Shown here piece after piece: positions 1-11,812 of a stretch of 64,000 nucleotides of DNA. A model generated the notes under the pieces. That model did not search any database, was not told the origin of the DNA, and saw only the letters and a list, made by a program, of their open reading frames with translations. The stretch is taken from assembly GCA_019925795.1 (NCBI GenBank), contig CM034304.1, positions 8,929,471 to 8,993,470 of the forward strand. Reading direction: 5' to 3'. Position 1 is the first letter of the stretch. The number at the start of each line of letters is the position of its first letter. This DNA is from Dendrobium chrysotoxum. Lineage: Eukaryota > Streptophyta > Magnoliopsida > Asparagales > Orchidaceae. The translations under genes were made by a program, and so were the position numbers.

Positions 1-454
1 AAATTGCTAAGTCCTTCTATAAACCCATTAATATTTTTCTTCTTATATGCATCATTTTTTTATAAGTTATTCATTCATAGCCACACAAGCTAAAACCCCA
101 CATTTTTATGATTCTTGATTGTGATAAAAGCTTTGTACTGCGATAGATCTGTCACACGAATTTCAGTTAGAGGTAATTTAAATTCATGTGTAAAATTTAA
201 AAAAAAAAATTCATAAAATTTTACATAGATTAGCTTTATGTTTTATAATCAATGAATCTATGCTGCTATTATAAAAAGGGCATATTTTTCCCCCCAAATC
301 ATCCATATTTTTTTTCTAACAAATGTAAATATATATTATTCATTCCATTATTATCTTCTGAACGCCTATTTTTATACCTAGCCGCCTCCCCATAACTCGG
401 CTTATTCACACATTTTTCCGGCTCTTTAGTTTCACTTTTTATTTATTTATATTT
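1..454. other. AT-rich intergenic sequence, no gene seen
   Basis: I see no coding potential, RNA gene or recognisable transposon end here. It is AT-rich with homopolymer runs. It ends at the A/T-rich border of the LINE remnant that starts near 455. Confidence 0.5.
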
Positions 455-3137
455 TTGGGGTAGGGGGAATTAGGGGCAAAGCCCATGTTCATCAACTATA
501 AGGAATAATTACATCCCAAGAAAATCAAAAACATAATTACAACTCAATTAAATTACGAACAAAAGTTTATTTGAGTTTTCAAAAAGAGTGAAGCTCCTAA
601 ACATAGCTTTCAAAAATAAAAACTAACAAACATGAAAGATAAAGAAAGGGCCCAACTAGGAAGTGGACTATGCATGCTCAAAACTAGACCATCGAGGGAG
701 AATAAATTCATGAGGAGAGAGAGGTTCCCCTGGTTGCCACTTGGACCATCCAAGGGGGACTAGCCTGGTTGTTAAACAGCATTCATCATTGTCCCCACTA
801 CATAGCGACAACAATCCCTCTCCTTGAATTCAAGAAGCCTACCAAAATAGTAGGCAGCAAAAAGTCATAGCATAAGTGTTGATGAATGTGAGACAGCATT
901 GCAAGATGCAAAAATCACATCCAACACAAGCAGGCCAACCCAGATCACTACCATCAAAATCAAACCAAAACCAAAATAGAAAGCCAAACCGTCCCATGCA
1001 ATAATAAAAGAGAACCAGTGGCATCAGCAACATCGTGATATAAGATGTTTAATCTCATCAAACTTCCTCCATGCAAAAATTTTTAGAAGATTTGCTTTCT
1101 TAATAATGACGCAGACTAACGATATGCTATCTATTTTTGCACCAAATCTTTTATCATTCATCTCCCATCATATGTAATATAAGAAACAACATTAAATCAA
1201 AAAATAAAGGTATTTTATTAAACCATTCACATGTTGCATAACAAAAATATAATCTAAAATTGGTGCAAGTTGGGTCTAAATAAAAAGCATCCATCCAAGT
1301 CAACAGTGTTGCGCTGATGGAGAATGAGAAATCGCATTCAAAGTAGGTTCTTGTGACTTTTAAGGAGTTGTTTGCAAAACAATGCATGAATAGAAATTGG
1401 AATATTACGCTTAATGAGATGATTCGCCATTTTTAACTCCTCCAACATAGCCATCCAAGCAATGGAAGAAAAATGTAGAGCAGAATTTTTGTGCCATATG
1501 AATTTAAGCCAATCCACCTGTTGCATATCACCACAATAGTTGGAAATAAAAGTTTTAAAGGATGGGTTCTCCACCCCAGCTCAACATATGTTGGATATGG
1601 GGTTATGAGAGGTAACAATATTATAAATTGCAGTACAAACATGAGGAGGGAAGTTCAATGGACTGTTCCAACCATTTTGAGTGATGATACTTTTCACTGG
1701 GAGGGAAAGGTAACCCCTCAAATCAACAGTATCCAATAAATCATATAAGGCATTGCTATTACAGCAACGATCCCATAAAAGAGATAAATTGATGTTAGGA
1801 GAGACTTTAAGAGTAATATTATTTCTGATTTTGCCTGTAATATTACAAATAAGCTTCAAATATTTAGAGTACTTAGGGGGAGGGGATTTCAAAATTGAGA
1901 GATACTTATGCTTATACCCGCCAGAGAGCAAACAATCCCCATTATGATGATGTCAAATAAGAGAGCAACAGAAACTATAGTATAAGGAATGAATGGCAGG
2001 AATTCCAAGCCCCTCCAAAGGTCTAGGAAGGCAGGTAGTTTTCCTGAAAATTATATATATATATAGTGTTGATATCTCCATGATATAGAACTCTAGAACA
2101 CATCTTGTCAATGAATTTACAACAAGCCTTAGGTAGAATCGACCCTCTGATCCAGTATGTTAATGTATTATAAATAGTGAATTTCAAGTATTATATTCTG
2201 CTAGCAAAAGACAAAGTTTTTGCTTTCTGTCCATCCAATAGAGCTATTTTTTTTTTTGCATGAGAGGCAGGAAGTTAGCAAATAATATTCACAGGATTAT
2301 GGGATGGATTAATATTAAGGGTATTCCATACGAAATTAGTATTAAAGGTGCCGCTAGAAAAAAGAATTGAGCTCTTAATTATCCTGGTTAATGTGAAGGT
2401 TAGAGTAAGAGGCAAAAAGGCTCAGAATCCTTTTTAGAGAAACAACATTTTTCAATATGTTTTCCCAAAAACAAGCAAGTCATCTGCATAAAGTAAGTGA
2501 TTTTGTTTTCCTCGGCTTTAATACCTTCAACTAAAAGATCTGAAGCAGCACCATCTAAAAGATTAGAGAGGGAATCCATGAATATACAAAATAGGTAAGG
2601 GAGAGAGGTAGCCCTGCCTTAAACTAGACATGGATCCAAAGAAGCCTTCCAGTACCCCATTAATGCAAACAGAGAAATAAACATCTTCAATACATCATTT
2701 AATTCATGAAATGAAAATACTAGTAAATCCATCTTGAGTAAGATGGCAAGTAAAAATTCTCTAGATATAGTGTCAAAGGTTTCATAAATATTTAGCACAA
2801 AAAAATTTTCTTGTTGGTGGATAAGTTAAAATCCCCCCTAAAGCTTAAAAGCAAGCAAAATGTTATTACTAGAGATTTTTGAGTGAATGAATCCAACCTG
2901 ACTAGGATGAATTATCTGAGGCATAATGGGATTCATCATACTAGCCATCATTTTATGGAAAACATTGCAAAGGGATATAGGCCAAAAATCAGCAATCTTA
3001 CTAGCATGTGTGTTCTTAGAGACTAAAATAATGGGAATGGCTTTAACACATCTAGGCATAGAGCTAGTATGAAAAAAAGTGTTTTATAGCCAAACAGACT
3101 TGCTGACCAATGACGTCCAAGATACTTTTACAAAGCA
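455..3137 (-). mobile_element. LINE (L1-type) remnant, 5'-truncated (LINE-C)
   Basis: Read on the minus strand, this block runs from mid reverse transcriptase (near 3137) through the linker and RT zinc-binding region (near 1340-1570) to a noncoding 3' end near 455, where plus-strand T-rich sequence marks the A-rich tail. No endonuclease or ORF1 is present, which fits 5' truncation, the normal fate of LINE copies. Many stops and frame changes show it is dead. The exact 3' border is uncertain and I could not find a convincing target-site duplication. Confidence 0.6.
1338..3137 (-). pseudogene. LINE ORF2 fragment: reverse transcriptase plus RT zinc-binding region
   Basis: Minus-strand translation near 3059-2838 contains ADFWPISLCNVFHKMMAS, which matches the conserved RT block around the usual DFRPISL motif of plant LINEs. 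The stretch 2640-2480 still shows a degraded Pxx-LSPYLF and YADD region. The 1931-1581 segment resembles the region downstream of RT, and 1574-1338 has the F-I-W-H and F-x-W-x-A pattern of the zf-RVT domain. Frames change several times, so no single protein can be made. No RNase H domain is seen, unlike the two larger LINEs in this window. Confidence 0.6.
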
Positions 3138-3460
3138 TTTTTTTTTTGGAAATTGAGGGCCACGCCTAGCTATTCATTGATAAATTTTGATTACAAAGTG
3201 TTTCAATCTTCACAAAATGATAGAACTACAAAGAATATGGGTAGAACACAAAAATATTGCATTTATATCAAAGAAATAAGAAAAAGCCAAATACCCAAAA
3301 AGACTTAAAATATCCCCAAAACTCAAAAATAGTCGTCGCTGTTAAAGTCTCTTTAGTTTTTCTAGCAGTCGCTTCTATATTTCCTTTGTCAATTTAGACA
3401 AGTCTTATTCAATTGAGCCATCAGTCGCTTCTTTATTTTCTCTGTTGAAATGGAAGGGAT
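3137..3460 (-). mobile_element. Possible 3' end of another LINE
   Basis: A run of nine or more T is followed by a short GC-richer segment and then by tattcattgataaa-like sequence. This resembles the 3' terminus of LINE-C near 455-540, which also has a T-rich border, a gggcaaagccc-type segment and a ttcatcaa motif. No coding domain is present, so this is suggested only by terminal similarity. Confidence 0.25.
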
Positions 3461-3463
3461 TTA

Positions 3464-3582
3464 GGCTTCATTTGGTATAGCTTTTTTACTGCTTTCTAAA
3501 GTAATTTTTTAGTACAAAAATTTATAATTCAAAAAATTTGTATACTAACAAGCTACTTTAGAAAGCTATCCCAAACGAAGCC
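3464..3582. mobile_element. 119-bp MITE with TTA target duplication
   Basis: The ends form an inverted repeat: GGCTTCATTTGGTATAGC at the left, and the reverse complement of the right end reads GGCTTCGTTTGGGATAGC. Inner pairing also includes the ctttctaaagta segment. The element is flanked by TTA at 3461-3463 and 3583-3585, the 3-bp duplication typical of PIF/Harbinger-derived MITEs. It has no coding capacity. Confidence 0.65.
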
Positions 3583-3741
3583 TTAAAGTTCGTTTGGGAC
3601 GACATCTCGGCTGCATTACTTTTTAAGATTTGACCAGGAGACTGTTTAAGGTAGTGCATTTTAACTGAGGTGCAAAAATTTTCGTGTTAATAGCCTGCAA
3701 TTGGCAACCAAAAGATATTTCTCAAGGTCTGATGCTTTCTT

Positions 3742-3860
3742 TGGTTCAAATTGCTAAAATGGCATAAATACCCTTCCACTTTCGATGATATCTTGCTCAA
3801 ACTTTCTACCTCATCGTCGAAAGTGGAAGGATATTTATGTCATTTTAGCAATGTGAACCA
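3742..3860. repeat. Long near-perfect hairpin (about 47-nt arms)
   Basis: Positions 3743-3789 pair with 3813-3859 as reverse complements with only a few mismatches, leaving a loop of about 25 nt. The arms begin with ggttcaaattgctaaaatg and end with its near complement. This could be a small foldback MITE or, if transcribed, a precursor of small RNAs. No obvious target duplication was found. Confidence 0.7.
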
Positions 3861-4816
3861 CGGAATAATTCACAAAAAACTTGCCCTTGGCGAGTACTTC
3901 GGATTTTTTCTTTCTAGTGGATGCTGAATCGTCGATCTTCTCGCACCAGCTCACAGTAGTTCTTCCTATAAACCTCCTCTCGTTGCTTGCACTTTGCTCG
4001 ATCAAAAGTACATAATTGCACAGCTATTCCCTTTGACGACCTAAGGCTTCCAACACATCTGAAATTTTTTAAAATCCCTTTTGAAGGCTGCATCCTCTTG
4101 TGATTCTACCTTAAAAAAATTTTCTTGGTACATGGGAATCTCCATGCTTGTACTCAGCATCGATAGCTTTTTTTTTCGTCAGTTTCAGCTTCCAACTGCA
4201 ATCAATTGGCCATGAGTATGGAGATAGATATGAACTTCTTTCTTACACGTCACATTTAAATATCTTCTTTACGAACTCAAAACCTGAATAATATAACATA
4301 ATACGTAAATGAGATTAACACCAGCAGGATTACAATACATATTCCATTTTTAAATGAATTTTTCGACCAACATTTTTAGATTTTATTATTAACTTCATTG
4401 TCATATCATCCGAAATTTAGGACATATGTTCTTTCTGTTCGTCGAACTGTCATATCCATAATCTAATTTTACGTTTGAAGATTATGTTGATACCGCTAAA
4501 CATCATCTTAATAAATGTTGTTTTAAGATAATAAATTTCTTAAACCAAATTTGTTTTTAATATGTACCAAATCCTTCTTGCTTTCAAATAAATCAATTTT
4601 CATTTCCTTTCACTGAAAACCAATCATCAAAACATAGTTATTTCTAATATGGTGATCAATTCTTCTGATGAAATTTTTTTATTGAAACATGTATTTTATT
4701 TGTTTCTTGCTAGTGATTGGTTTTGTTGTCTAATTACAGAAGTCAGTTATGATTAATATATTTATATAGATACATTATTACTTAATATTGATATAATTCC
4801 CATAATACAGATAAAA

Positions 4817-4854
<38 letters not shown>

Positions 4855-5180
4855 CTACATGTGCATTGCTTTGTCCTTTTTTTATTCACTTACTGTAATC
4901 ATTTAAGTTCTCTTATGAGGTTTATAAAGATTCAAAATTAACACTAACTAATGCTATGCTAAGTAGGTTGTATAATAGGTAAACCAAGGATGGGGGAGTG
5001 TCTGCAACATGGGAGCGTGGTATTAAAATGATTTTTTTTATTTATCAACTGCACATTTTAATAAAGAGGGTTGAATGAATTTAATGAAAAATTTTCAGGT
5101 GAAAATAAGTAAAGTGTATGACAAAACACAACTAAAAATAAATAAGATCAACTAAAAAAGATTAGAAATTATGAAATTAG
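3861..5180. other. AT-rich intergenic sequence
   Basis: I see no gene, RNA gene or transposon terminus. It contains only a TA microsatellite (about 4820-4850) and scattered homopolymers. Confidence 0.45.
4820..4850. repeat. (TA)n microsatellite
   Basis: An uninterrupted run of TA dinucleotides of about 30 bp is directly visible. Confidence 0.9.
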
Positions 5181-5184
5181 CTGA

Positions 5185-5750
5185 AGCAAGGTTCAATCGG
5201 ATTGGGTTGGGATCCTAAAATGAAGACAATTGATGCACTAGAATGGTGGAAAGATAAATTGGAGGTGACCATTGAATTATTACATAATATATCTCTATTC
5301 ATTTTAAACTTAATTTTGCAAACTTCTCATATATACAATGAACTATGGAATATATAGGTCTTTTCTGATACCAAAAAATTCAGATATTTTAGTATAGATC
5401 CTGAACTAGAGGAGAAGCTCGACATGATGTTTATGGGGGTGATTGCTACTAGTGCTCATGCTTGGGCTCCAAGCCAAGCTGTTGAACATCGTGATGGCAG
5501 TGGAGATTCCGAACAATTGGATAATGCTTGTGAAACTTTCAAAGATCCTTTACAAAAAATGGATGACCCTGGTGATTGCAGCCACTTAAAACGTCAATCA
5601 ACTTCAAGTTCTAAAATTGGTACAAAACAGATATGGATCTGGATTCCAATGAAACCAAATTACACAACTTGTAAATGCATGAACAAATATTGGAGCAGTG
5701 TAAAATGTATCACAAACAACAAGCTTGCAATAAAACTTGAAATAAAATAG
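5185..5750 (+). pseudogene. Myb/SANT-like DNA-binding domain gene fragment (two exons)
   Basis: Two blocks can be read as exons. The first ends at 5264 before a GT and encodes GWDPKMKTIDALEWWKDKLE. The second starts after the AG at 5356-5357 and encodes KKFRYFSIDPELEEKLDMMF, followed by an ATSAHAWAPS stretch, to a stop at 5750. This order (GWDxxxxxI, WWxxKL, AKKFRxxGIxPELExKLDxMF, ATGxxAWxPS) is that of plant Myb/SANT-like proteins of the Myb_DNA-bind_3 type, which are often linked to Harbinger transposases. I see no upstream start or the rest of the domain. It is most likely a truncated copy, though a small surviving gene cannot be excluded. Position 5424 is the first ATG in the second exon. 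Confidence 0.5.
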
Positions 5751-5959
5751 CTTCTTATTTGCTAAAGGCTAGATATCTGCCTCATTTATGTAAAAGAAAT
5801 ACATATAAAGTTGTGCTCCATAATATACATATCATAAATATATAAAATAAGATTTCATGTATGGGTTTTGGACTCTTCAAAAGCAAGTAGGGTCTTGCAT
5901 CTCATATTTATGTATATTTGACATAACACATAAAAATCAAATAATAGGATTAGATCATT

Positions 5960-5989
5960 CTTCAAACATTTTAATTAATGGGTAATTAG

Positions 5990-6059
<70 letters not shown>

Positions 6060-6395
6060 GCCTATAAAAATTAAACCACTTAAATTCATGATCTACTTAA
6101 GAATTAAATTATTATTTAGCTTATGTGACATCTCATTTAATTTTGTACAAAATTAAATATTATGTTGAGACTAAGTATTATATTTTATTTTAATGATGAG
6201 TTGAAATAAAATAAATACAATTAAAGTATAAATAGGGTCATTGTCCACAGTTTAAGTGGTTAGTTCTCATTTTTCTCATTCCTGATCTTGAGTGAAAAGA
6301 AGAGTCTCTCGCTCTCTCTTAAGAACACCGCTTCAAATATGGAAGACCAAAAACCTCAATTTATATTGCAATGGATTCAACCAAAATAGTCATAG
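5960..6395 (+). repeat. 5' LTR remnant of the split Copia element
   Basis: From about 6057 to 6390 this aligns by eye with 37768-38095 at roughly 80% identity, with shared landmarks: a TA microsatellite, cacttaaatt-catgatctacttaag, a TATA box context (aaagtataaatagggtc), and a ctctctc segment ending near tgcaatggattc. The TATA-like motif sits where an LTR promoter would be. Outer borders are approximate. Confidence 0.6.
5993..6056. repeat. (TA)n microsatellite inside Copia LTR
   Basis: About 60 bp of TA repeats, at the same relative position as the TA tract in the 3' LTR copy at 37678-37768. The tract was therefore probably present in the ancestral LTR. Confidence 0.85.
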
Positions 6396-7080
6396 CAACA
6401 GTATATCAAAAGTTACATGAATGAATTTTACTAGAATTCATGAAAATCACATTTTTTTTATAAAACTAAATTATAATTTCAATCAGAAAAATCCCAAAAT
6501 TTTAAATTATTAAAAACTGAGATAGGTAAAATATAAACTACCTCAACCCGAGCAACTTCCTGAGTTGGGTCGTTAGTTGAAAATGATGTGAAATAGTGAG
6601 AAATAGAGTTTCTCTCACTAGCAAACCCTCTCTCTCTCTCTCTCATTAGAAATGGCAGCTCGATTGAAATGAACGAAAAGCAATAGTGGAAAAAGATATT
6701 ATAAATATTAAAATTTACTTTAGTGTCGTTTACCCTGCAGTGCTGCTGGCCACAGCGCCACCCTACAAGACTTACAATACCGCCGCACCCGCCAGGCACC
6801 GAAGCACCGAATTAATTCGCAAAAAACCTGAGCACACTAGCATCGAGGTGCTTCTATACACAACACTATGGTGTCCAGGAGAAAACTTTAGATATTTCAA
6901 ACATGTAAATAAATCTTTGGGACTCACTTCAGAACACATGTAGACCTTCGTACGTACACAATATTTTCAAACACATGTAGATGGGGGTTTAGAAATAGAA
7001 GTTTAGTGGGTTACCTCAACCTAGGTTTGATCATAACATGTAGAACTGTATACTGATTTTGAAGGTTTTATATAATACTT
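6396..7080. other. Copia leader region, no feature resolved
   Basis: This lies between the LTR remnant and the first recognisable gag codons. The primer-binding site is not clearly preserved. A GC-richer stretch at 6730-6860 has no identifiable product, and short frames on both strands look accidental. Confidence 0.35.
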
Positions 7081-7084
7081 GAGG

Positions 7085-7600
7085 AGGAAATTACTAAAAA
7101 GTTCCTAAGCCAAATATCAAACTTGTTTCAATGTGGTATTAAAGGCAAAGGGACCATAAGGGAGTATATTATGGAAATGTATAATATTTTATAAGACAAA
7201 GAGCATTAAAGTTAGAATTATCTAATGACTTGACTTTCTTGTATATATAGTCTTAATCTCTCTTCCTACATAATTCAGTCCATTAAAGATAAGTTATAAT
7301 AATTAAAAGAAAAAAAGATACTCTTAATGAGCTCATTGCTCTGTGTGTGTAAGAGGAAAAAAGATTGAAATAAAAAAAAGATAAAAAGTACTCACTTAGC
7401 TTCTTTTCCTCATGGCAATGCCACTAAAAGAAAAAAGAATTATAAAGCAAAAGGAGCCGCATATAAAGGGACTTCACAATCTAAAGTGCAACACAAATAA
7501 GATATGATTTTTAGTTATTTCTTCTACAAGAAGATTGGGAATATAAACAAAGATTGTCCAAAATATGCTAACTGGCTCAAAAAAAATAGTAAACTTCTAA
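7085..7600 (+). pseudogene. Copia gag remnant with decayed zinc knuckle
   Basis: Broken-frame translation gives GTIREYIMEMYNI, then LKLELSNDL, a SLPTQF-like block, and LNELIALCVQEEKRLK. These are the conserved gag blocks of Tork-type plant Copia elements (IREYIM, LKLELSxDL, SLPxQF, LNELIxxCVQEExRLK). Near 7510-7560 a zinc knuckle is still visible as FFYKKIGNINKDCPKYANW, where the second cysteine has become tyrosine. In-frame stops and shifts show it is non-functional. Confidence 0.65.
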
Positions 7601-8502
7601 ATTTTATTTTTTTGAAGTTAATTTGGCCTTAATATTAAGTCATACTTTGTGGATAGATACATATGCAACTACTCACATAAGTGTAACTATGTAAGATTAT
7701 CTAAGGAGCTGAGTGCCAACTAATGTTGAAAGATTTATTTATGTAGGAAATGACAACAAAGCTCTTATTAAAGCTATAAGATTATATAGATTATACTTAG
7801 AACTTGGTTGTACTTTAGATTTATGTGTCATCATTTAGTTGAAATTTGATTTATATTTCTTGTTTGGATAAATTTGATTGCTATTGTTCATTTGAAAATA
7901 GAAAATGTAGCTTCTTTCAGTATTCAAATATTATTGGTATATATTTTTTAATTGATAATCTATAAATTTTGGATATATCTGCCTCACGGATAAAAAAAAC
8001 TTTACATATAACTAATTTTGGTACAAAGTAAAAAGTAATTGATGAGAATATTTTGATGTTTTGGCACACATATTTAGTACATATTTTTAAGCAAAGAATT
8101 AAAAAGCTTGTGTTAGATGAAATTCTTAATTCCCTTAATTTTTTTTAATTTTGTATTGAATGTATTAAGGAAAAAAATAAATATTAAAAAAAGGTGCCAA
8201 AATTAGTTCAAATATCTTAAAATTAATACATACTGATATTTATGACCCATTCCCTACAGATTCTTGAAATGGTCAATAATATTTTATTACTTTTATAAAT
8301 GATTATTTTTGTTATGGATACTTACGCTTATTATAAGAGAAATCAAAATCCATGGATATATTTAAGATCATTAAAGCTAAAGTTGAAAATCAACTTAGTA
8401 AGAAGATTAAAGTTATTAAATCTGACTATGGTGGTGAATACTATGGAATATATGTTGGATTAGGTGAATAACTTCTAAACTCTTTACAAAAAGATTTAGT
8501 AG
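7600..8502 (+). pseudogene. Copia protease/integrase N-terminal half, broken at 8502
   Basis: Blocks read in order: WIDTYATTHIS, where the expected catalytic D-S/T-G of the protease has become D-T-Y; a YVGNDNKALIKAI-like segment; a gag-pre-integrase remnant (HISKQRIKKLVLDEIL) followed by CIECIKG; then integrase LIHTDIYDPFPT and KIKVIKSDYGGEYYG, containing two of the three acidic catalytic positions (D, then D). Several stops are present. The reading frame ends next to AGTAG at 8498-8502, where the 24-kb insertion begins. Confidence 0.7.
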
Positions 8503-8920
8503 TGTTGCAAACGAGGATCTTGAGTTTATATTTTGATGATAATAAATATTATTGGGTTTCTATTTTGATTCTCTTGATATTATTGCTAGATATTTATTTT
8601 GTGCGCACTAACATTTTAGGTATGTCATAACCCATAAAAAAGGTTCATCTCAAGACTGGATAGAATATGTTGATATTTTTGCAAATAGTCTTTATTTTTA
8701 TTTATTTAATTTTTATATTTGTTGAGTCATGAGTCCTATAAAAGGTGTATGCCAACTTGGCAACCATGCACACACACACAGAGAGAAAAATGGACTAATA
8801 TGATTTCTGTGAAGATAGTACTGTACGATCGGCATCATACTATATGATCTTAATAAAATAAGAACTAAATAAGCAGGCAGTTGAATAAATTTAAATTAGA
8901 ACTAATCGTATCGTTGTTAG
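8503..8920 (+). repeat. 5' part of an LTR (same family as the solo LTR at 20865)
   Basis: It starts TGTTG and shares an ordered set of landmarks with the first 400 bp of the LTR at 20865: a ttttgatgat segment, tgtgc(g)cactaacat, a cacacacaca run, and a cluster of short GTACGAT/ATCATA dyads. It stops where the left inverted arm begins. Its expected continuation is found at about 25063-26541. Confidence 0.5.
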
Positions 8921-11812
8921 TGTTGAAGAGGTGATTTGCCTTGCAAGGTGTAAAATAAATCTAAATTAAATTTCTCTAGAAAAATTTGGAATTAAATTTG
9001 AATTTCAATTCTGAAATTGAACCTATTATAAGAGATAATATACCACCTCGGAAGGCTGAGATAAAATCTCTTATCGGGTTCAGACTTAGAATTGAAGAAT
9101 TGCTCTTGAATATTACAGCCTAATTTAAAAAAGAATCGTATTTGATCCCGAAGGGTCAAAATGAAGTTCAATTAAATATCTGACTATGATAAGAAAGAGG
9201 AGTGATTGTTAATTTCATATTCAAACTTATGTTAACACATGATATATCTCCCCGAAGAAAGAAGATATCATCTGTTAGCAATCATACGAATATGACTATA
9301 ACGACCATTATATATTTGATTTCCCAAAAGAAAAATTAATTAGGTTTTGATAAATTGACATGGGTTCTAAAGCTCTTATGAGCGCAAGCCCTCATAGTTA
9401 ATTACATCATATGAAATCTGAGTCTCCTATGAAAACTCTTAATTAAAATAATGACAAAAACTCTATTTAGAGTTTTCAAGGATTGAAGTTAAAGGGGTTG
9501 AATTTAGAATCTCAGTTGGGACTGGTAAAGTTGGAGCACATATTTCTAGAATTAATAGAGGAGAGGTAAGAGATATTTTGAAATTTAAAAATAATTTAGA
9601 AGTGTCCCAACCTAAGCTACGTGTTGCGCTTTAAGTTTTGGATTGAAATTTTTTTTTTAATTTAAGTTGATCATTTTATTAGAAGTTTGGGACTATATTC
9701 CCAAAAATTGAGGTCTTAAGGCCTAAACTAGCCTTGGAGCCTAATTTAAATTGGTCACTGGACCATAATATCCTGAACCTAGCTAATGCAATGTAAAACT
9801 TGGACTACCCCAGCCTAGATTGGGGAGCCAACTAACTACCTAAGCGCTTAAAATCCATGAGTTTGATCTTTATGAAAGAGTGATGGGCTATTGTTTAAAG
9901 TTTTTAGAAATTGGGACTTGTATTTAGAGAAAATCCTAATTGGTCCCTTGACTTATGTAGGGTGAAAGCGCTTGAAGAAAATATAATTAAAATTTTAGAC
10001 TCATTTAATTGGTTTCTAATACAATGCATGTTGATCAACTCGATTAAATGCATAAAATATATATGAAGCACTTTTTAAAAAAGGCTTAAAATTTATTTTT
10101 CCCTAGAGATTGCACAACATCCCCTTGACAGATCTGCACCCTCAAAGGTTAGGTGGTCTGCCAGAACTCACAGGCAGGGAGGTACCTAACAAAGAAGTGA
10201 AAGTCAATAATATGCCTATGCTGACTCCCAACGGTCCCAGACTTTCTTCTTAGATCGTTAGAGTTTTTATGTTATCCTAAAGTTTTTATTTAAATTTGAG
10301 TAAAAATAATTTTAATGTACCTTCATGAGCCTCCGTATATCCAGGCAAAAACAAAAATAATATATAGTCACCAAAAAATTAAAAAAATAAGCAGTCTTAA
10401 TCGCAATCAAAATAAATTAAACACATTAATTAATCAAATTAATTCTATAAAATAATATCCATAGGCAAAATGCCCTTTTATTATAACCTAGAATTTGCAT
10501 AAATTAATAGTGGTCGGGCACCACTGACAACAAATTCAGATTCTAATCCTAGGATTGACGCAAGTTGACTTTGAGTGGGATACTCTTTATCTTTAACTCT
10601 TCGGGCTCATTGGATTCGTTGTATCTTGATACCCAAATAAAAAAGAAAACTCTTCTCCCGAAAGGGAGGTTATTCTCTTCACCTTGGGTATTAAAATTAT
10701 CCAAATTTGTGGTTCCAAATAGAAAAGGACTATCTCCTTAAGGGGTATCCTTTCCTCTTTGGAATCTAATTTAGATACCTATATCCCAGCTCAAAGACTA
10801 ACTTTCACAACTCGATACTTTAAACAAATTACATCAATATTAGAAATGAAAAAATTTTAGACTTTCCTATAAGGTTATCCTAAATATTTGAAATTAAATA
10901 AATCCTAAATAGTTTATATACACAGTAAGAAAAAGTAAATCACACTTGGCCACACTCTTATTCATTTGAAGGCTAAGTAGTAGAAGCACTTGAAATATTT
11001 ATATTTATTATTAATTTAGATCCCTTTTATTGCCCTGTATGAGTATAATCACCTATACAAAATCCTATGAGCAACCAGATCGGTCCAAATCTAAGGGTAA
11101 TCTAATCATCAATCACATCATTTTATAAAGTGCAGTAAATATAAATAAACACTCACAATCAATTTTCAATCGTAGCATATAGTAAAAACTTGGAAAACCC
11201 GGTACACAGTAGAAAAAAGTAAACACCTGCCTAGCCTAGACAAGAGTTGCTTATCATAGCAAACCATCTAAAGTGTGTGAGGTAAGCTGTGTGGCTTGGA
11301 TATGTCCTAAACTAGGAAATTTGTTTGAAGTTATCTAGTGTTCGGGTTTGTTAAAGGTCGAAGAGGGAAATTTATGTTTGAGCTTAAATATTAATGTGTT
11401 AAACCTTAATTTAGGTATATTTTAATGGTTAAATGATTACTACATTTATTGCTCACCGAGGTCGTGAAGTTTATTTCACCTTCCTTGGGGCTAAGCTAAT
11501 AGCCTCGTAAGCTCGGGTTACCTAGTAATAACTGGTGCTGATTAAGTTGATTTAATTGGTTAGGTATTAAAGGTTAATAACTTCTAAATATTTAATTAAT
11601 TACTTCTTTAAATGATTAAATTAGGATTTTCTAGAATTTTAGGGGAAATATTGAATTTTAAGAATTATTGGAATTATTTAAATTAATTAAAAGGCCAAAA
11701 GTTAACTTTTAAAATTAAAATGATTTATGGAATTTTAGTATTTTTTTAAATACTAGACCTTAAGATGAGTTTTTTTTAAGACTGCAAATTGCATTAAAGA
11801 AACTAGAACTTA

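Larger units (their letters stand above)
5960..8502 (+). mobile_element. 5' half of a split Ty1/Copia retrotransposon
   Basis: In order on the plus strand lie an LTR remnant, gag with a decayed zinc knuckle, a protease/gag-pre-integrase region and the first part of the integrase core. The coding sequence stops abruptly at 8502 inside integrase and resumes at about 32856 with the next residues of the same domain. A closely related LTR lies at 37660-38095. The two halves are therefore most simply one element, split by later insertions. All frames contain stops. Confidence 0.7.

Noticed and set aside
6479..6943. Overlapping opposite-strand frames between Copia LTR and gag
   Set aside because: Their products are unrelated to Copia proteins or anything I recognise, and they overlap extensively.
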